Notes: generated by a model from the letters alone, not told the origin. A stretch of DNA of 64,000 nucleotides from Paenibacillus protaetiae (GCF_004135365.1 NZ_CP035492.1:1178001-1242000), one strand, 5' to 3'. Positions 8,317 to 19,369 are shown, numbered from the stretch's first letter. Translations and numbers: made by a program.

Positions 8317-9404
8317 ACGAAACGGCTTGGGGTTTAATTTTGTTTGGCGCAACGGATTTGATTTTGATCGCAAGCTTTGCTTGCTATCCGTATATTTTGG
8401 CTCGCGCCATTTTGTTCGGCGTATATGTGCCGGAAGCTTTCCGCAATGATCGTAAAGTGTCGCAAATGCGGTTCAGATTCACCGTCTCGCAAATATTGGC
8501 CGATCTGGCCGCTGCTGCCGCGGTCATAGGCTGGGCGCTGGCTAGCGGGACCAAGATGGTTGATGCGCTGCCGATCGTTGTGCCTGTTCATCTCGTATTC
8601 GCCCTATTGTTCTACATCGTGTTCCACCGCAAAGCGGTTCAATTGAAAGCGGAGCAAAACTGGAGCCTCAGCGAGGTACAGCCGGCCAAACGGGTAGCGA
8701 GCTTGAAGGACCGGCGTAAAGAAGCGATCATGCCGCCTCTGTCGTTTGCGCCACATCTGTTCATCCCGCTTATTATAATGGCGCTGATCGGCATGCACTG
8801 GGATCAAATTCCGGACAGCTTCGCCACGCATTTCGGCTTGAACGGCAAACCGGATCATTGGTCGGCCAAATCGTTTGGTTCTGTATTTTCCTTAAGCTTT
8901 ATCCAGCTGGGAGCTGGTATTTTATCCGTTCTGATTAACTACACGATCGGGACGGCTAAGCAGCAGCTGGACCCTGCCGATCCTGAAGCTTCGCTCAAGA
9001 AGCAGTCGCAATTCCGCAGCGTATTATCCCGTTTCGTATGGCTGATTATGCTGGCTCTCATTTTGTTTGTCGGGTACGGCCAGGCATCTATGCTGTTTGA
9101 GCAAAGCTTCGGCCAAGTGCCGGGCTGGGTGGACGCGCTGCTTCCGATTCTAATGATTGCCGGGACGGCTATTCTGCTTGTATACAGCTCGCGCAAAGGG
9201 CTTGGGCAAAATTATGATACGGCGGCAAAAGATGACCGGCTGTGGAAGCTGGGCGGCACAACGTATTATAATCCGCAAGATCCGTCGCTGTTCGTTTCGA
9301 AGCGCAGCGGGCTTGGCATGACTGTCAATTTTGCGCATCCGGTCAGCTGGATCATTATCGGTTTGCTCGTCTTGATCCTCGCGATCGTTCCTTTTTTGGG
9401 ATAA
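8313..9404 (+). CDS. DUF1648/DUF5808-domain multi-pass membrane protein
   Basis: This 363-residue membrane protein has several hydrophobic helices (about 5-35, 70-95, 105-120, 145-165, 195-215, 250-270, 285-300 and 345-362). A DUF1648 segment (about 150-195) contains HWDQIPDSFATHFGLNGKPD. A C-terminal DUF5808-type segment contains DDRLWKLGG and TVNFAHPVSW. DUF1648 is also found in SdpI-type immunity membrane proteins, but the function here is unknown. It is the second gene of a two-gene operon with a YtrA-type repressor, an arrangement seen for cell-envelope stress or antimicrobial-response genes; that link is an inference. Confidence 0.85.
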   Translation: MNETAWGLILFGATDLILIASFACYPYILARAILFGVYVPEAFRNDRKVSQMRFRFTVSQILADLAAAAAVIGWALASGTKMVDALPIVVPVHLVFALLFYIVFHRKAVQLKAEQNWSLSEVQPAKRVASLKDRRKEAIMPPLSFAPHLFIPLIIMALIGMHWDQIPDSFATHFGLNGKPDHWSAKSFGSVFSLSFIQLGAGILSVLINYTIGTAKQQLDPADPEASLKKQSQFRSVLSRFVWLIMLALILFVGYGQASMLFEQSFGQVPGWVDALLPILMIAGTAILLVYSSRKGLGQNYDTAAKDDRLWKLGGTTYYNPQDPSLFVSKRSGLGMTVNFAHPVSWIIIGLLVLILAIVPFLG

Positions 9405-9489
9405 AATAGCCCAAATAAACATCAAGCTGCGCAGCCTATTTAGACCTTTACAAATTATTTGCATAATGTAAAAATTAACTAACTTCAAT

Positions 9490-9778
9490 CGCATACCTAT
9501 ATGCAATGACGAAGAGAGTACGCATATCGAATACGCCAGAGAGCTGATGGCCGGTGCGAATCAGTGTAGGGAATATGCCGAAGTGGGCTTCCGAGCATCC
9601 AAACCGAACAGCACAAGTCAAGTAGGCTTTGGCGAACTGTCTCATCGTTACAAGAGACGCGTATTCAAACGGCTTCATGCCGTTTCGATACGTCAAAGCG
9701 AGTCCGGCATTTCACTGGACTAACGAAGGTGGTACCACTGGGTTTTCTCGTCCTTTTCAGGACGGGAGCCCTTTTTTT
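9490..9778 (+). ncRNA. T-box leader (tryptophan) upstream of trpS
   Basis: Stem I carries the AGAGAGCTGATGGCCGGTG-type conserved loop near 9537-9556. The specifier loop GAAGTGGGC places a UGG (Trp) codon at 9584-9586. The T-box consensus AAGGTGGTACCAC lies at about 9726-9738, followed by the terminator helix (9740-9778, with a T run). Uncharged tRNA-Trp should stabilise the antiterminator and allow expression of trpS. Confidence 0.93.
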
Positions 9779-9799
9779 ATTGTCTAAGGAGGGATTCGA

Positions 9800-10795
9800 G
9801 TGAGCAGCACAATCGTATTAACGGGCATTAAGCCAACCGGGAAAGTCCACGTCGGCAATTATTTGGCCGCAATCAAACCTGCGCTGCGAATGGCAGCCGA
9901 GCCTGGCCGGACGTCGTTGTTTTTTATCGCCGATTATCACGGGCTGACGTTTATTCAGAACAATGAGGAGTTCAGAGAGCTTACGTACGGCATTGCGGCC
10001 ACATGGTTGGCGCTTGGGCTGGACCCGGAGCATACCGTTTTCTACCGCCAGTCCGATGTCCCGGAAATATTCGAACTTAGCTGGATTCTGTCCTGCCTTG
10101 CGCCTAAAGGGCTGATGAACCGCGCGCATGCGTATAAAGCAATCGTCGACCGCAATGGGATGCTTGGCGCAGATGCGGACAACGGCGTTAATATGGGGCT
10201 GTTTACGTATCCCGTCTTAATGGCGGCGGACATCCTGCTGTTTCAATCCGATCTGGTGCCGGTCGGCAAAGACCAAATTCAGCATGTCGAAATCGCCCGC
10301 GACATCGCCGAATTGTTTAATCGCGTTTTTGGCGAGACATTCAAGCTGCCGCAGTATGCCGTAGACGAAGAAACAGCCGTAATCCCGGGGCTTGACGGCC
10401 GCAAAATGAGCAAAAGCTACAATAATACCATTCCGTTGTTTGAGCCGGCTGGCACGTTGCATAAGCTGATTAACAAAATCAAAACGGATTCCACGCCGCC
10501 CGGCGAACCTAAAAACCCGGAGGATCCCCCCCTTTTTGCGCTATATAAACCGTTCGCTTCCGAAGCGCAAATCGAAGTTATGCGGGCAAGCTACGCTAAC
10601 GGTATCAGCTGGAGTGCTGCAAAGCAGGAGCTGTTTCAGGCGATGGACGCCTTTTTGGAGGAGCCGCGCCGCAAATATGAGGATTTGATGGCCGATCCTG
10701 CGCAGATCGACGCCATCTTAAAGCAGGGGGCGGCTAAAGCAAGGGCGCTTGCGGCTCCCCAAATGGATAAAGTACGGCGCGCAATCGGCCGTTAA
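9800..10795 (+). CDS. trpS: Tryptophanyl-tRNA synthetase
   Basis: This class-I aminoacyl-tRNA synthetase charges tRNA-Trp with tryptophan in the cytoplasm; its 331 residues are a normal length. The HIGH-like motif is GKVHVGNYL (near residue 15) and the KMSKS motif is present as KMSKSYNN (near 197). The GTG start has an AAGGAGGG site 7 nt upstream. Expression is controlled by the T-box leader with a Trp specifier directly upstream. It converges on glnS, with only 8 bp between the two stop codons. Confidence 0.98.
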   Translation: MSSTIVLTGIKPTGKVHVGNYLAAIKPALRMAAEPGRTSLFFIADYHGLTFIQNNEEFRELTYGIAATWLALGLDPEHTVFYRQSDVPEIFELSWILSCLAPKGLMNRAHAYKAIVDRNGMLGADADNGVNMGLFTYPVLMAADILLFQSDLVPVGKDQIQHVEIARDIAELFNRVFGETFKLPQYAVDEETAVIPGLDGRKMSKSYNNTIPLFEPAGTLHKLINKIKTDSTPPGEPKNPEDPPLFALYKPFASEAQIEVMRASYANGISWSAAKQELFQAMDAFLEEPRRKYEDLMADPAQIDAILKQGAAKARALAAPQMDKVRRAIGR

Positions 10796-10803
10796 GGCGG
10801 CTG

Positions 10804-12474
10804 TTAACGTTTGGTCCACGAATCCTTTAACGGAACAATCCGGTTAAACACCGGTTTCTCCGCCGTGCTGTCTTTCCGGTCCAAGACAAAATAACCGTGG
10901 CGTATAAACTGGAATGTATTCTCAGGCGTAGCGCTATGGATAAACGGCTCCAACAACGCCTGCTTCACAACCGTAAGCGAATGCGGATTTAACCCCGATC
11001 TCCAGTCTTCGCCTTGAATGGACGCATTCTCAAGCAGCAGCGGCTCGTATAGGCGAACCTCCGCTCGCACGGCATGGGCGGCGGATACCCAATGAATCGT
11101 CCCTTTCACCTTGCGGCCGGTAAAACCGGCGCCGCTTCTGGTCAGCGGGTCATACGTGCAGCGCAGCTCCATGATTTCACCGGTTTGCGGGTCTTTCACC
11201 ACTTCATCGCAGCGGATAAAATAAGCGCCCTTCAGCCTCACTTCCGTTCCCGGGCTCAGCCGGTAATAACCGGCTGGAGGGTGCTCCATAAAGTCATCCC
11301 GCTCAATGTAGATCGTTTGAGCGAAAGGAACTTCCCGCGTGCCCAGCTGCCTGTTTTCGCTGCTGTTGTCCAGCTCCAACAGCTCCATGCCTCCTGCCTG
11401 GTAATTAGTGATAACAACTTTAAGCGGATGCAGTACTGCCATGACACCAACCGTTTTCGTTTTCAAATCCTGCCGAAGATGATGGTCAAGAAGCGCCAAA
11501 TGCGCCGTGCTGTGCACCCTGATGCTGCCAATTTCCCGGATAAAGCTGCGGATGCTTTCCGGCGTATAGCCTCTTCTTCGCAGTCCTTTCAGCGTCGGCA
11601 GCCGGGGATCATCCCAGCCGTCCACCACGCCTTCATCAACCATAGCGCGGATATAACGTTTACTGGTAACCGCACCGGTAATATGCAGCCGCCCGAACTC
11701 TCTTTGCCGCGGCGGCTCCGTATAACCTAACTCATGCAAAACCCATTCATACAGCGGCCGGTGATCTTTAAATTCGACGGAGCATAACGAATAGGTAATG
11801 CCTTCGATAGCGTCCTGAATCGGATGGGCAAAATCATACATCGGATAAATGCACCAGCTGTCTCCTGTCCGGTAATGGGTGGCATGAATAATGCGATACA
11901 GGACCGGGTCGCGCAAATTCATATTCGGCGAAGCCATATCGATTTTGGCGCGCAGCACTTTAGCGCCTGCAGGAAATTCGCCCTGCTTCATGCGCTCCAG
12001 CAGCTCCACATTTTGCCGGACGGACCGGGTCCGGTAAGGGCTGTTTGTTCCGGGCATAGTAAGCGTCCCCCGGTACTCCGCCGTTTCCTCCGCTGTCAAA
12101 TCGCACAAGTACGCTTTTCCTTGTTGGACCAAAGCAACAGCTGCGCGGTAAATTTGATCCGAGTAGTCGGAGCCGAAATAGACAGCGTCCGGCTCGTAAC
12201 CCAGCCACTTCATGTCTTCGACAATGGCATTAACGTATTCCCAATCCTCCTTTAACGGATTCGTATCGTCAAACCTCAAATGGAACCTGCCATTATGCCT
12301 TGACGCGATAGAATAGCTCATATGGATGGCATACGCGCTGCCGATATGCAAATAGCCGTTAGGCTCCGGGGGAAAACGCGTGCACATTTCTCGATGGAAA
12401 GGCATGTGCGCAAGTTCATCATTAATCAGCTTGAGCATGTATTGATTCTCACGATCTTCACTAATTCCACTCAT
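10804..12474 (-). CDS. glnS: Glutaminyl-tRNA synthetase
   Basis: This class-Ic glutaminyl-tRNA synthetase charges tRNA-Gln directly; about 556 residues. The catalytic domain has the HIGH-type motif (PEPNGYLHIGSAYAI) and RFDDTNPLKED, and the KMSKS-like loop is VTSKRY. The C-terminal anticodon-binding beta-barrels follow from about residue 340. Many Firmicutes use GatCAB instead of GlnRS, so its presence here is notable. The ATG at 12474 has GGAGG 9 nt upstream. A T-box leader with a CAA (Gln) specifier precedes it, supporting both identity and regulation. Confidence 0.97.
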   Translation of the reverse strand: MSGISEDRENQYMLKLINDELAHMPFHREMCTRFPPEPNGYLHIGSAYAIHMSYSIASRHNGRFHLRFDDTNPLKEDWEYVNAIVEDMKWLGYEPDAVYFGSDYSDQIYRAAVALVQQGKAYLCDLTAEETAEYRGTLTMPGTNSPYRTRSVRQNVELLERMKQGEFPAGAKVLRAKIDMASPNMNLRDPVLYRIIHATHYRTGDSWCIYPMYDFAHPIQDAIEGITYSLCSVEFKDHRPLYEWVLHELGYTEPPRQREFGRLHITGAVTSKRYIRAMVDEGVVDGWDDPRLPTLKGLRRRGYTPESIRSFIREIGSIRVHSTAHLALLDHHLRQDLKTKTVGVMAVLHPLKVVITNYQAGGMELLELDNSSENRQLGTREVPFAQTIYIERDDFMEHPPAGYYRLSPGTEVRLKGAYFIRCDEVVKDPQTGEIMELRCTYDPLTRSGAGFTGRKVKGTIHWVSAAHAVRAEVRLYEPLLLENASIQGEDWRSGLNPHSLTVVKQALLEPFIHSATPENTFQFIRHGYFVLDRKDSTAEKPVFNRIVPLKDSWTKR

Positions 12475-12520
12475 TCGGGCGTCGCCTCCTAATGAATACG
12501 GGTTATCGTTATCTGCAAAC

Positions 12521-12815
12521 AAAAAAAGGATTTCACCCCCAAGTTAGACTTGGGGACGAAATCCTTTGTTCGCGGTGCCACCCCTGATTCATTAATATGT
12601 CGCCATATTATTCTCTGCAAGTACGGGCTATCTGTCATTAGATGCCGATACTCCGGCTCTGTAACGGGAGCTCCCGTCAGTCCATCCCCCGGTTAGGCGG
12701 CCAGGTTCCGGAATGGCGCTCCGAGGCTTGCTTCAAAGAACGGCATTTTGCTCCTTTTCAGCTGCCGGAGCTCTCTGGGTAAACGCCCTTTCCTTTACTC
12801 TTCTCATCATCACGT
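12521..12815 (-). ncRNA. T-box leader (glutamine) upstream of glnS
   Basis: On the minus strand, stem I carries an AGAGAGCTCCGGCAGCTG element near 12758-12775. The specifier context GAAGCAAGC places a CAA (Gln) codon at 12728-12730. The T-box consensus GGGGTGGCACCGCG lies near 12570-12584, next to the terminator helix (12521-12567, AAGGATTTC paired with GAAATCCTT plus a T run). Uncharged tRNA-Gln is the expected effector. Confidence 0.92.
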
Positions 12816-12866
12816 TTATAATTTCCTATATTTTAACAAACGAAGCACAGAAATGTAAACAGTGAT

Positions 12867-14069
12867 TCATATTTCCCTGGAAGTTCGCTGCCTTTTGCCT
12901 GCTATGAACTTGCCGTGCTGCGGGAACATGCATAAACGACCGACGTACCGGTCGAATGTTTTGGCCAGCACTTCATATTGGAATCTGGTTTTCGCACGTT
13001 TGTAACCCGATTTAATAAGCCGTTCCCGAAGCGCCGTGTCCGTTGCAAGGCGGACGACGCTTTCCGTAATTTCAGCATGCGCTTCCGGATTAACCAGCAG
13101 CCCTGTTTCGCCGTGAAGCACCGCCTCCAGCGCGCCGCCGGAACGGCCTGCAATAACCGGCACGCCTGCGGATGCCGCCTCCAGATAGACGATACCGAAA
13201 CCTTCGGCATCTCCTTTCTCCAGCTGCCTGCTGACCATAATAAACTGGTCCGCAAGGCTGTAATGCTCGTTCAAGCTTTCGCTGCCGCTGATGCTTCCCG
13301 TGAACAAAACCGCGCTGCCGACGCCTTTCTCCCTTGCCAGCTGCTCCAGGCGCGTGCGCTCCGGACCGTCCCCGACGATGACATATACCGCATTCGGGAT
13401 ATGCGACAAAATGGCAGGCATCGCTTCAATGACCCGGTCATGCCCTTTGCGCGTAATAAGCCGGCCGACCGACATCAGCACATATTTCCCTTCCAGCCCA
13501 TATCGGCTGGCCAGTTCTTCGTTCGCCGGCTTCCGTTCAAAGATCGGCTCGACACCGGGATAAACGAGACTGATGCGGGACGGGTCTACCCCGTAATCTT
13601 CCACAAGCTTCTTCGTAAACTCGCTGTTCGCAAGCACGCCGTCGGCGTGGGTCAATATCAGCTTGACGATAAAGTTTAATCCGATAAACCGGCGAAAATA
13701 TAACATATCCATCCCATGTGTCGAAATCATATAACGCCGCGATCCGAACAGCTTAAGCAGCAGCCCGATAAATCCGATCAGCACGTAGCCGTATATGGTG
13801 ACATCCGGCTTTTCGGATGCCATCAACTTCCGAACATGGCGGAACAGCCGCCCCCAGCTAGTAAAATGGACTTTTTCCCCGCGCATGAAATTCCCTCTTA
13901 CGATGCGGAACGGCTGGCCTTCGTCAAACAGGCCGCTGCCCGGATATTCCGGGGCGAGAACGGTGATATCATGTTTCGTATATTTGGACAAATTATAATA
14001 ATAGTTTTGCATGCCTCCTATTCCAGGAGGAAAAACGCCGGCAACAAGCACAATTTTTTTACGATCCAT
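12867..14069 (-). CDS. Glycosyltransferase family 4 protein
   Basis: This 400-residue GT-B glycosyltransferase of the GT4 group transfers an activated sugar, probably in envelope polysaccharide or glycolipid synthesis. The N-terminal half has the Gly-rich acceptor loop GIGGMQNYYYNLSKY, and the C-terminal half has LMSVGRLITRKGHDRVIEA and the donor-site motif EGFGIVYLEAASAGVPVI with the paired Glu residues. It has no signal peptide and probably acts at the inner membrane face. Its start overlaps the end of the upstream UPF0104 gene, so the two form a coupled unit. Confidence 0.93.
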   Translation of the reverse strand: MDRKKIVLVAGVFPPGIGGMQNYYYNLSKYTKHDITVLAPEYPGSGLFDEGQPFRIVRGNFMRGEKVHFTSWGRLFRHVRKLMASEKPDVTIYGYVLIGFIGLLLKLFGSRRYMISTHGMDMLYFRRFIGLNFIVKLILTHADGVLANSEFTKKLVEDYGVDPSRISLVYPGVEPIFERKPANEELASRYGLEGKYVLMSVGRLITRKGHDRVIEAMPAILSHIPNAVYVIVGDGPERTRLEQLAREKGVGSAVLFTGSISGSESLNEHYSLADQFIMVSRQLEKGDAEGFGIVYLEAASAGVPVIAGRSGGALEAVLHGETGLLVNPEAHAEITESVVRLATDTALRERLIKSGYKRAKTRFQYEVLAKTFDRYVGRLCMFPQHGKFIAGKRQRTSREI

Positions 14070-15042
14070 AACTCCTCACCTTTCTTGTCAGTCTGCTGAT
14101 GGATTGAATGACGAACCAGAATGTTACTTCGGCCATAATATTCCATAAGCGGGCTATGACGGACACCTGCAAAGCGGCATCCGTTCCCAGCTTTAACGAA
14201 ATAAAATAGACAAGGAAACCTTCCCTGACGCCAAGTCCGCCCGGAAGCGGGCTAAGCAAACCAAGCAGCCAGGATGTTGCGAATGTGCCCGCCGCGTAAA
14301 ACAAGCCGATATGGCCTTGGCCGAAACTGCTGAGCAGCAGCCAGAAAGCAATTCCCATCACAAAATGGCTGCATAAAAAACAAGCCAAATAACGAAAAAA
14401 CTGATGGCGCGTCAGTGTTGCTCCTGAATCGCCTGCCAGCGCCGAACTGCCTGCAAACTTCGCGAGCAGCCTGCCCAGCGGCTTCCAATGGGAAGCCTTC
14501 ACAAAGACGCGGCGAACACTGTCTGTTATCCGCCCGTAAAATAAATAGGCCAAACCGGCGGCCATCAGCGAGACCAGTACGAGGGGTACCGGTTCGACAT
14601 GCATATTGACGGCAAGCACAAGCGCATATGCAAGAGCAGCGGCAACAAGCAGCACGTTCTCATAGAGAATAGCGGCAAATTGTGCCGCAAGGGGCATGCC
14701 CTCCCTAGTGGCCAGCACGACCCGGCCCGCATAATTCCAGACGCCGCCCGGAATGTATTTGGCGAATTGCGAATCAATAAAGATACGAAGCCCCGTCAGC
14801 CAGCTTAGCTTAACGCCGCTGCCCATCGCTGCGCCTGCAGCATTGACGATAAGCACCCAGATGCCGGCCTGCAGCATAAGAAACAAAGCAAACAACGCCA
14901 TGGACGAATAAAAGCGATAATCCGCATGCTTTAAATACGCTGCCAGATCAGCCGCTTTCAGCGGCAAACTATAACCAATAAAATAGATGATCGCGATAAC
15001 AAGCATAGCTTTCAGTAAAGGCGGCCACCATTTTCCCGGCAT
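14059..15042 (-). CDS. UPF0104/lysylphosphatidylglycerol synthase TM-domain family membrane protein
   Basis: This is a multi-pass membrane protein (about 327 residues from the ATG at 15042) of the UPF0104/AglD/LPG-synthase transmembrane superfamily. It has about eight hydrophobic helices, the GGVWNYAGRV segment and the family signature PLPGGLGVREGF. It lacks the catalytic GNAT-like domain of MprF. Family members are thought to be lipid or glycolipid flippases or accessories. The overlap with a GT4 gene suggests they make and move the same lipid-linked sugar (inference). The frame stays open to an ATG at 15162, but the hydrophobic core starts after 15042, where a GGAGG site is present. Confidence 0.85.
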   Translation of the reverse strand: MPGKWWPPLLKAMLVIAIIYFIGYSLPLKAADLAAYLKHADYRFYSSMALFALFLMLQAGIWVLIVNAAGAAMGSGVKLSWLTGLRIFIDSQFAKYIPGGVWNYAGRVVLATREGMPLAAQFAAILYENVLLVAAALAYALVLAVNMHVEPVPLVLVSLMAAGLAYLFYGRITDSVRRVFVKASHWKPLGRLLAKFAGSSALAGDSGATLTRHQFFRYLACFLCSHFVMGIAFWLLLSSFGQGHIGLFYAAGTFATSWLLGLLSPLPGGLGVREGFLVYFISLKLGTDAALQVSVIARLWNIMAEVTFWFVIQSISRLTRKVRSYGS

Positions 15043-15255
15043 TCTCCCACCGCTCCTCCTCTTGCTATTCCTTATGCAATCCATTAATTGTAAAGCAGAT
15101 TTGTAAAACGCATTGCAGACATTTATTTTCATTTCATTAACTTCTTTCGAATCCATTCCCATAAAATCCCGTCTATGGATGAATCGTTGTTTCTTCTATT
15201 AGAACAGTCTTGCTCTTGCGCCTCAATCACGCTATGCTAGAAACAACTACATTCG

Positions 15256-16062
15256 ATGGGAATGCATGAATTCATGACTATTGGTATTTTTGACTCCGGA
15301 ATCGGGGGACTATCGGTATTAGCGGAATCGTTAAAGAGACTGCCTGCTGAAAACTATCTGTACATGGCGGATACGCTGCATGTTCCTTACGGCACCAAAA
15401 CGGAAGAGCAGGTTCGGTCTTATGTTCTGGAGGCAGTGGATGCCATGGTCCGGCAAGGGATTGATGCGCTGGTTATCGCCTGCAATACAGCTACCAGCAT
15501 CGCAGTCCAAGACCTGAGGGAACGATATTCTTTCCCGATCATTGGCATGGAACCGGCAGTAAAGCCAGCGGTGGAAATGAACCGTGCAACCGGCAAAAAG
15601 GTGCTCGTATGGGCTACTCCGCTGACGCTAAAGATGCCAAAATATTATGCGCTGGTCTCGCGGGTTGATGAGGACGGCATCGTCGATTCGCTTCCGATGC
15701 CTGAGCTTGTGCAGTTTTGTGAATCGCTGCAATTCGACACGGATGAGCTTCGGAACTATTTCAGCGCCAAGCTGGCTTCCTATGATCTGAACGATTATGG
15801 CATTCTGGTATTAGGCTGTACGCACTTTTCTTACTATACGAACGTATTGCAGCAGTTCCTTCCTCCCCACATTCAGATTGTTGACGGCAACACCGGGACG
15901 GTCAGACGGCTGTCGGCCATGCTGAACCGATACGGCATGGAGAAAGGCCGCGGCAACGGCAGCGTGCGGTTTATGTGTACTGGCGGGGAAGCCGCTTATA
16001 TCGAAAAAATGAAGTCGGCTCTCAGCTTTTTGACGGAAAAAGACAAACTAACAACGATGTAA
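15256..16062 (+). CDS. murI: Glutamate racemase
   Basis: This enzyme interconverts L- and D-glutamate to supply D-Glu for peptidoglycan; 268 residues. It begins with the conserved DSGIGGLSV, has the first catalytic Cys in VIACNTATS (near residue 77) and the second in VLGCTHFSYY (near 188), plus GMEPAVKPA. A weak sigma-A-like promoter (TTGCTC, 17-nt spacer, TATGCT) ends at 15238. The ATG at 15274 (MTIGIFDSG) is an equally plausible start because conservation begins there. A terminator follows directly. Confidence 0.94.
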   Translation: MGMHEFMTIGIFDSGIGGLSVLAESLKRLPAENYLYMADTLHVPYGTKTEEQVRSYVLEAVDAMVRQGIDALVIACNTATSIAVQDLRERYSFPIIGMEPAVKPAVEMNRATGKKVLVWATPLTLKMPKYYALVSRVDEDGIVDSLPMPELVQFCESLQFDTDELRNYFSAKLASYDLNDYGILVLGCTHFSYYTNVLQQFLPPHIQIVDGNTGTVRRLSAMLNRYGMEKGRGNGSVRFMCTGGEAAYIEKMKSALSFLTEKDKLTTM

Positions 16063-16070
16063 ACTTGTTC

Positions 16071-16115
16071 AGGCCCAAACGATCCGGTTATTCGGATTGT
16101 TGGGCCTTTTTCCTT
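16071..16115 (+). terminator. Intrinsic terminator of the glutamate racemase gene
   Basis: AGGCCCAA and ATCCG pair with CGGAT and TTGGGCCT around a short loop, followed by a T run. Confidence 0.85.
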
Positions 16116-16206
16116 GCCATAGCCCGATGCCGCGCGCTGGCTTATATATTGCCTGTTTTCCACATACATTCCATATAGAAGCCAGTGAAGCGGGGGAGTG
16201 ATGGGA

Positions 16207-17123
16207 ATGGGGCAGCGATATGATACGGCCATTATAGGCGGGGGCCGGCCGGTTTAAATGCGGCGCTGGTGCTTGGCCGGGCACGAAGGAATGTTATTTT
16301 GCTCGACAACGGCGAGCCGCGCAACAAAGTTACGCGGGAGACCCACGGCTTCCTGACGAGGGACGGCGTCAGCCCGGCAGAGTTCAGGCGGCTTGCCCAT
16401 GAGCAAATGAATGCATATCCGTCCGTACAGCTGCATACGGACACAGCCGAGCGTATAACCGGTTCGGATGGGCAATTTCATATTCAGACAGCGCGCGGCG
16501 GGTCATTCCGGGCGAAAAAGCTGCTGTTTGCAGCAGGCAAAAAAGATGTGCTTCCCAACATTCGCGGGCTGAAAGACGTTTATGGCAAAAGCGCCTTTAT
16601 TTGCCCCTATTGCGATGGCTGGGAGCTGCGCGACCAGCCGATTGCGATTATTGCAAACGGGAGCAGCGCGTTCCATTCTGCCCGTACTTTATCGGGCTGG
16701 TCCAAGCAAATTGCGGTTTGTACGAACGGGCCGTCGGGACTCGCGCCAATGCAGCAGCATGAACTATTGGCGCACCGTATCCCCGTTTACGATACGGCGA
16801 TCCGGCAGATCGAGTCGAGCGGCGGGATCGTACAGCGCATTTGGTTCGACAACGGCGCTTCCATCCGCTGCAGAGGCATTTTTTTTGCGCCGCGGCTAGT
16901 GCCGGGATCGCCAATGCCGGAAGCGCTTGGCTGCCGGCTGACGCCGGAGGGCACGCTTATTGTTGACGACAACGGGCAAACAAGCGTGCCGGGCATATTC
17001 AGCGCCGGCGATCAAGCGGCAGAGACTTATATGGCCGTGTTTGCAGCCGCAATGGGATCGCTCGCAGCCGTCAGCATCAACCGGGAGCTGCTGGCGGAAG
17101 CGTGGGCGCAGCATTCCGATTAG
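16207..17123 (+). CDS. NAD(P)/FAD-dependent oxidoreductase, thioredoxin-reductase-like (frameshifted)
   Basis: A two-domain flavoprotein of about 305 residues related to thioredoxin reductase and GliT-like disulfide oxidoreductases. The FAD-binding start MGQRYDTAIIGGG is in one frame. After a G/C-rich stretch at 16240-16251 one base is missing, and the rest (the AGLNAALVLGRARRN type of sequence, then ILLDNGEPRNKV) continues in the next frame. The redox motif CPYCDGWE and the C-terminal FAD site GIFSAGDQA are intact. With one base restored the gene is open from the ATG at 16207 (GGGGGAG site 8 nt upstream) to 17123. Either the assembly has an error here or the gene is a very young pseudogene. 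Confidence 0.85.
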
Positions 17124-18323
<1,200 letters not shown>

Positions 18324-18412
18324 ACAGCCTCGTCCCTCCTGCTTCCGTTTGAGCTGGCAGCTTACATTGTGTTATTCTATTGAAAAGCTGGAATCGGAAG
18401 GAGGCGTCCTAC

Positions 18413-18775
18413 ATGAACATGAAGCATACTCAGCGTTCTTACAGGCGCCTCTTTCTTCTGCTGTTCCTGCTTGGCGCGTTCGTTCTGTTCAGCATGCCTA
18501 CCATGATGATTGGCGACAAAGAAACGGTATCCAGCCGTCCTCATCTTGTCCATGACCTGCCCAACAGCATGAAAGCAGTCAAACGTGTCGCGCCTTCTCC
18601 TGCCAGCAAACTGCTGCTTATGGCAGCGCTTCTTGCCGTGCTGTTCAGGTGGATTTCATTCCCCCGTTTTTACAGCAAAACCCCGGAATGCGCTTTGCTG
18701 TCCGCTATTTTTCTTCAACGGCTTAGAAGCCTGCTTATGCCCCTAAAGCTGACTACTTCCTATTCGCGCGTTTAA
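18413..18775 (+). CDS. Small hypothetical membrane protein
   Basis: This 120-residue protein has an N-terminal hydrophobic segment (LFLLLFLLGAFVLFSM, about residues 15-30) and a second one near 65-80 (LLLMAALLAVLFRWI), with basic residues between and after. I do not recognise a family. A strong AAGGAGG site 8 nt before the ATG at 18413 argues that it is a real gene. It lies between the collagen-like gene and khtTU, all on the same strand. It might be a third component like B. subtilis KhtS, but no sequence evidence links them. Confidence 0.6.
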   Translation: MNMKHTQRSYRRLFLLLFLLGAFVLFSMPTMMIGDKETVSSRPHLVHDLPNSMKAVKRVAPSPASKLLLMAALLAVLFRWISFPRFYSKTPECALLSAIFLQRLRSLLMPLKLTTSYSRV

Positions 18776-18874
18776 TGGAAAATCATTCAAGCCCCCGTTA
18801 TGCCGGAGGTTTATTTGCGTTATCCAAAAAACAGCGTTTAACGATATTCCCACCATTCGAGGAGGTAGTTTAGC

Positions 18875-19369
18875 ATGAATATCCGTGAAATTGATCTTCC
18901 AGGTATCGGTAAAAAATTTACAATGAACACCCGCAGCGGCGACCAGCTTGTCATTATTGTGCATGATGACGGCCGGCGCGAATGTTACCATTTTGACCAT
19001 GAAGATCCGGACACCAGCTTGTCCATGGTTACGCTTGACGACGACGAAGCGCGCATGGTTGCCGCGATGATCGGCGGAATGACCTACAAGCCCAAAATGC
19101 TGGAAACGATCGAGGTTGCACTCGATGATTTAATCATTGAATGGTACAAAATCGAAAGCCATTACGCCTGCATCGGCCAAACGATCGGACAGCTGAATGT
19201 CCGTAAAAATACCGGCAGCACCATTATTGCGCTGTTGTCCGCCAGCCATGCCAAGCATATTAATCCGGGACCGGAATTCGTCCTGGCTGCCGACGATACA
19301 CTGGTTGTTGCAGGTGAGCGCGGGCAGCATAAGGAATTGAAAAAAATCCTCATGAATGGATGTGATTGA
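18875..19369 (+). CDS. khtT: K+/H+ antiporter regulatory subunit KhtT
   Basis: This 164-residue cytoplasmic protein is the regulatory partner of a CPA2 antiporter. The N-terminal half ([19 protein letters not shown]) matches KhtT, and the C-terminal half is an RCK_C/TrkA_C domain ([16 protein letters not shown]). In B. subtilis KhtT gates KhtU in response to pH and c-di-AMP. A GGAGG site precedes the ATG. Its 3' end overlaps khtU by 14 bp, so the two are coupled. Confidence 0.93.
   Translation: MNIREIDLPGIGKKFTMNTRSGDQLVIIVHDDGRRECYHFDHEDPDTSLSMVTLDDDEARMVAAMIGGMTYKPKMLETIEVALDDLIIEWYKIESHYACIGQTIGQLNVRKNTGSTIIALLSASHAKHINPGPEFVLAADDTLVVAGERGQHKELKKILMNGCD

Noticed and set aside
18413-18775. 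Small membrane protein as KhtS, the third component of the khtSTU operon
   Set aside because: The position fits, but the sequence gave no recognisable similarity, so no symbol was assigned.
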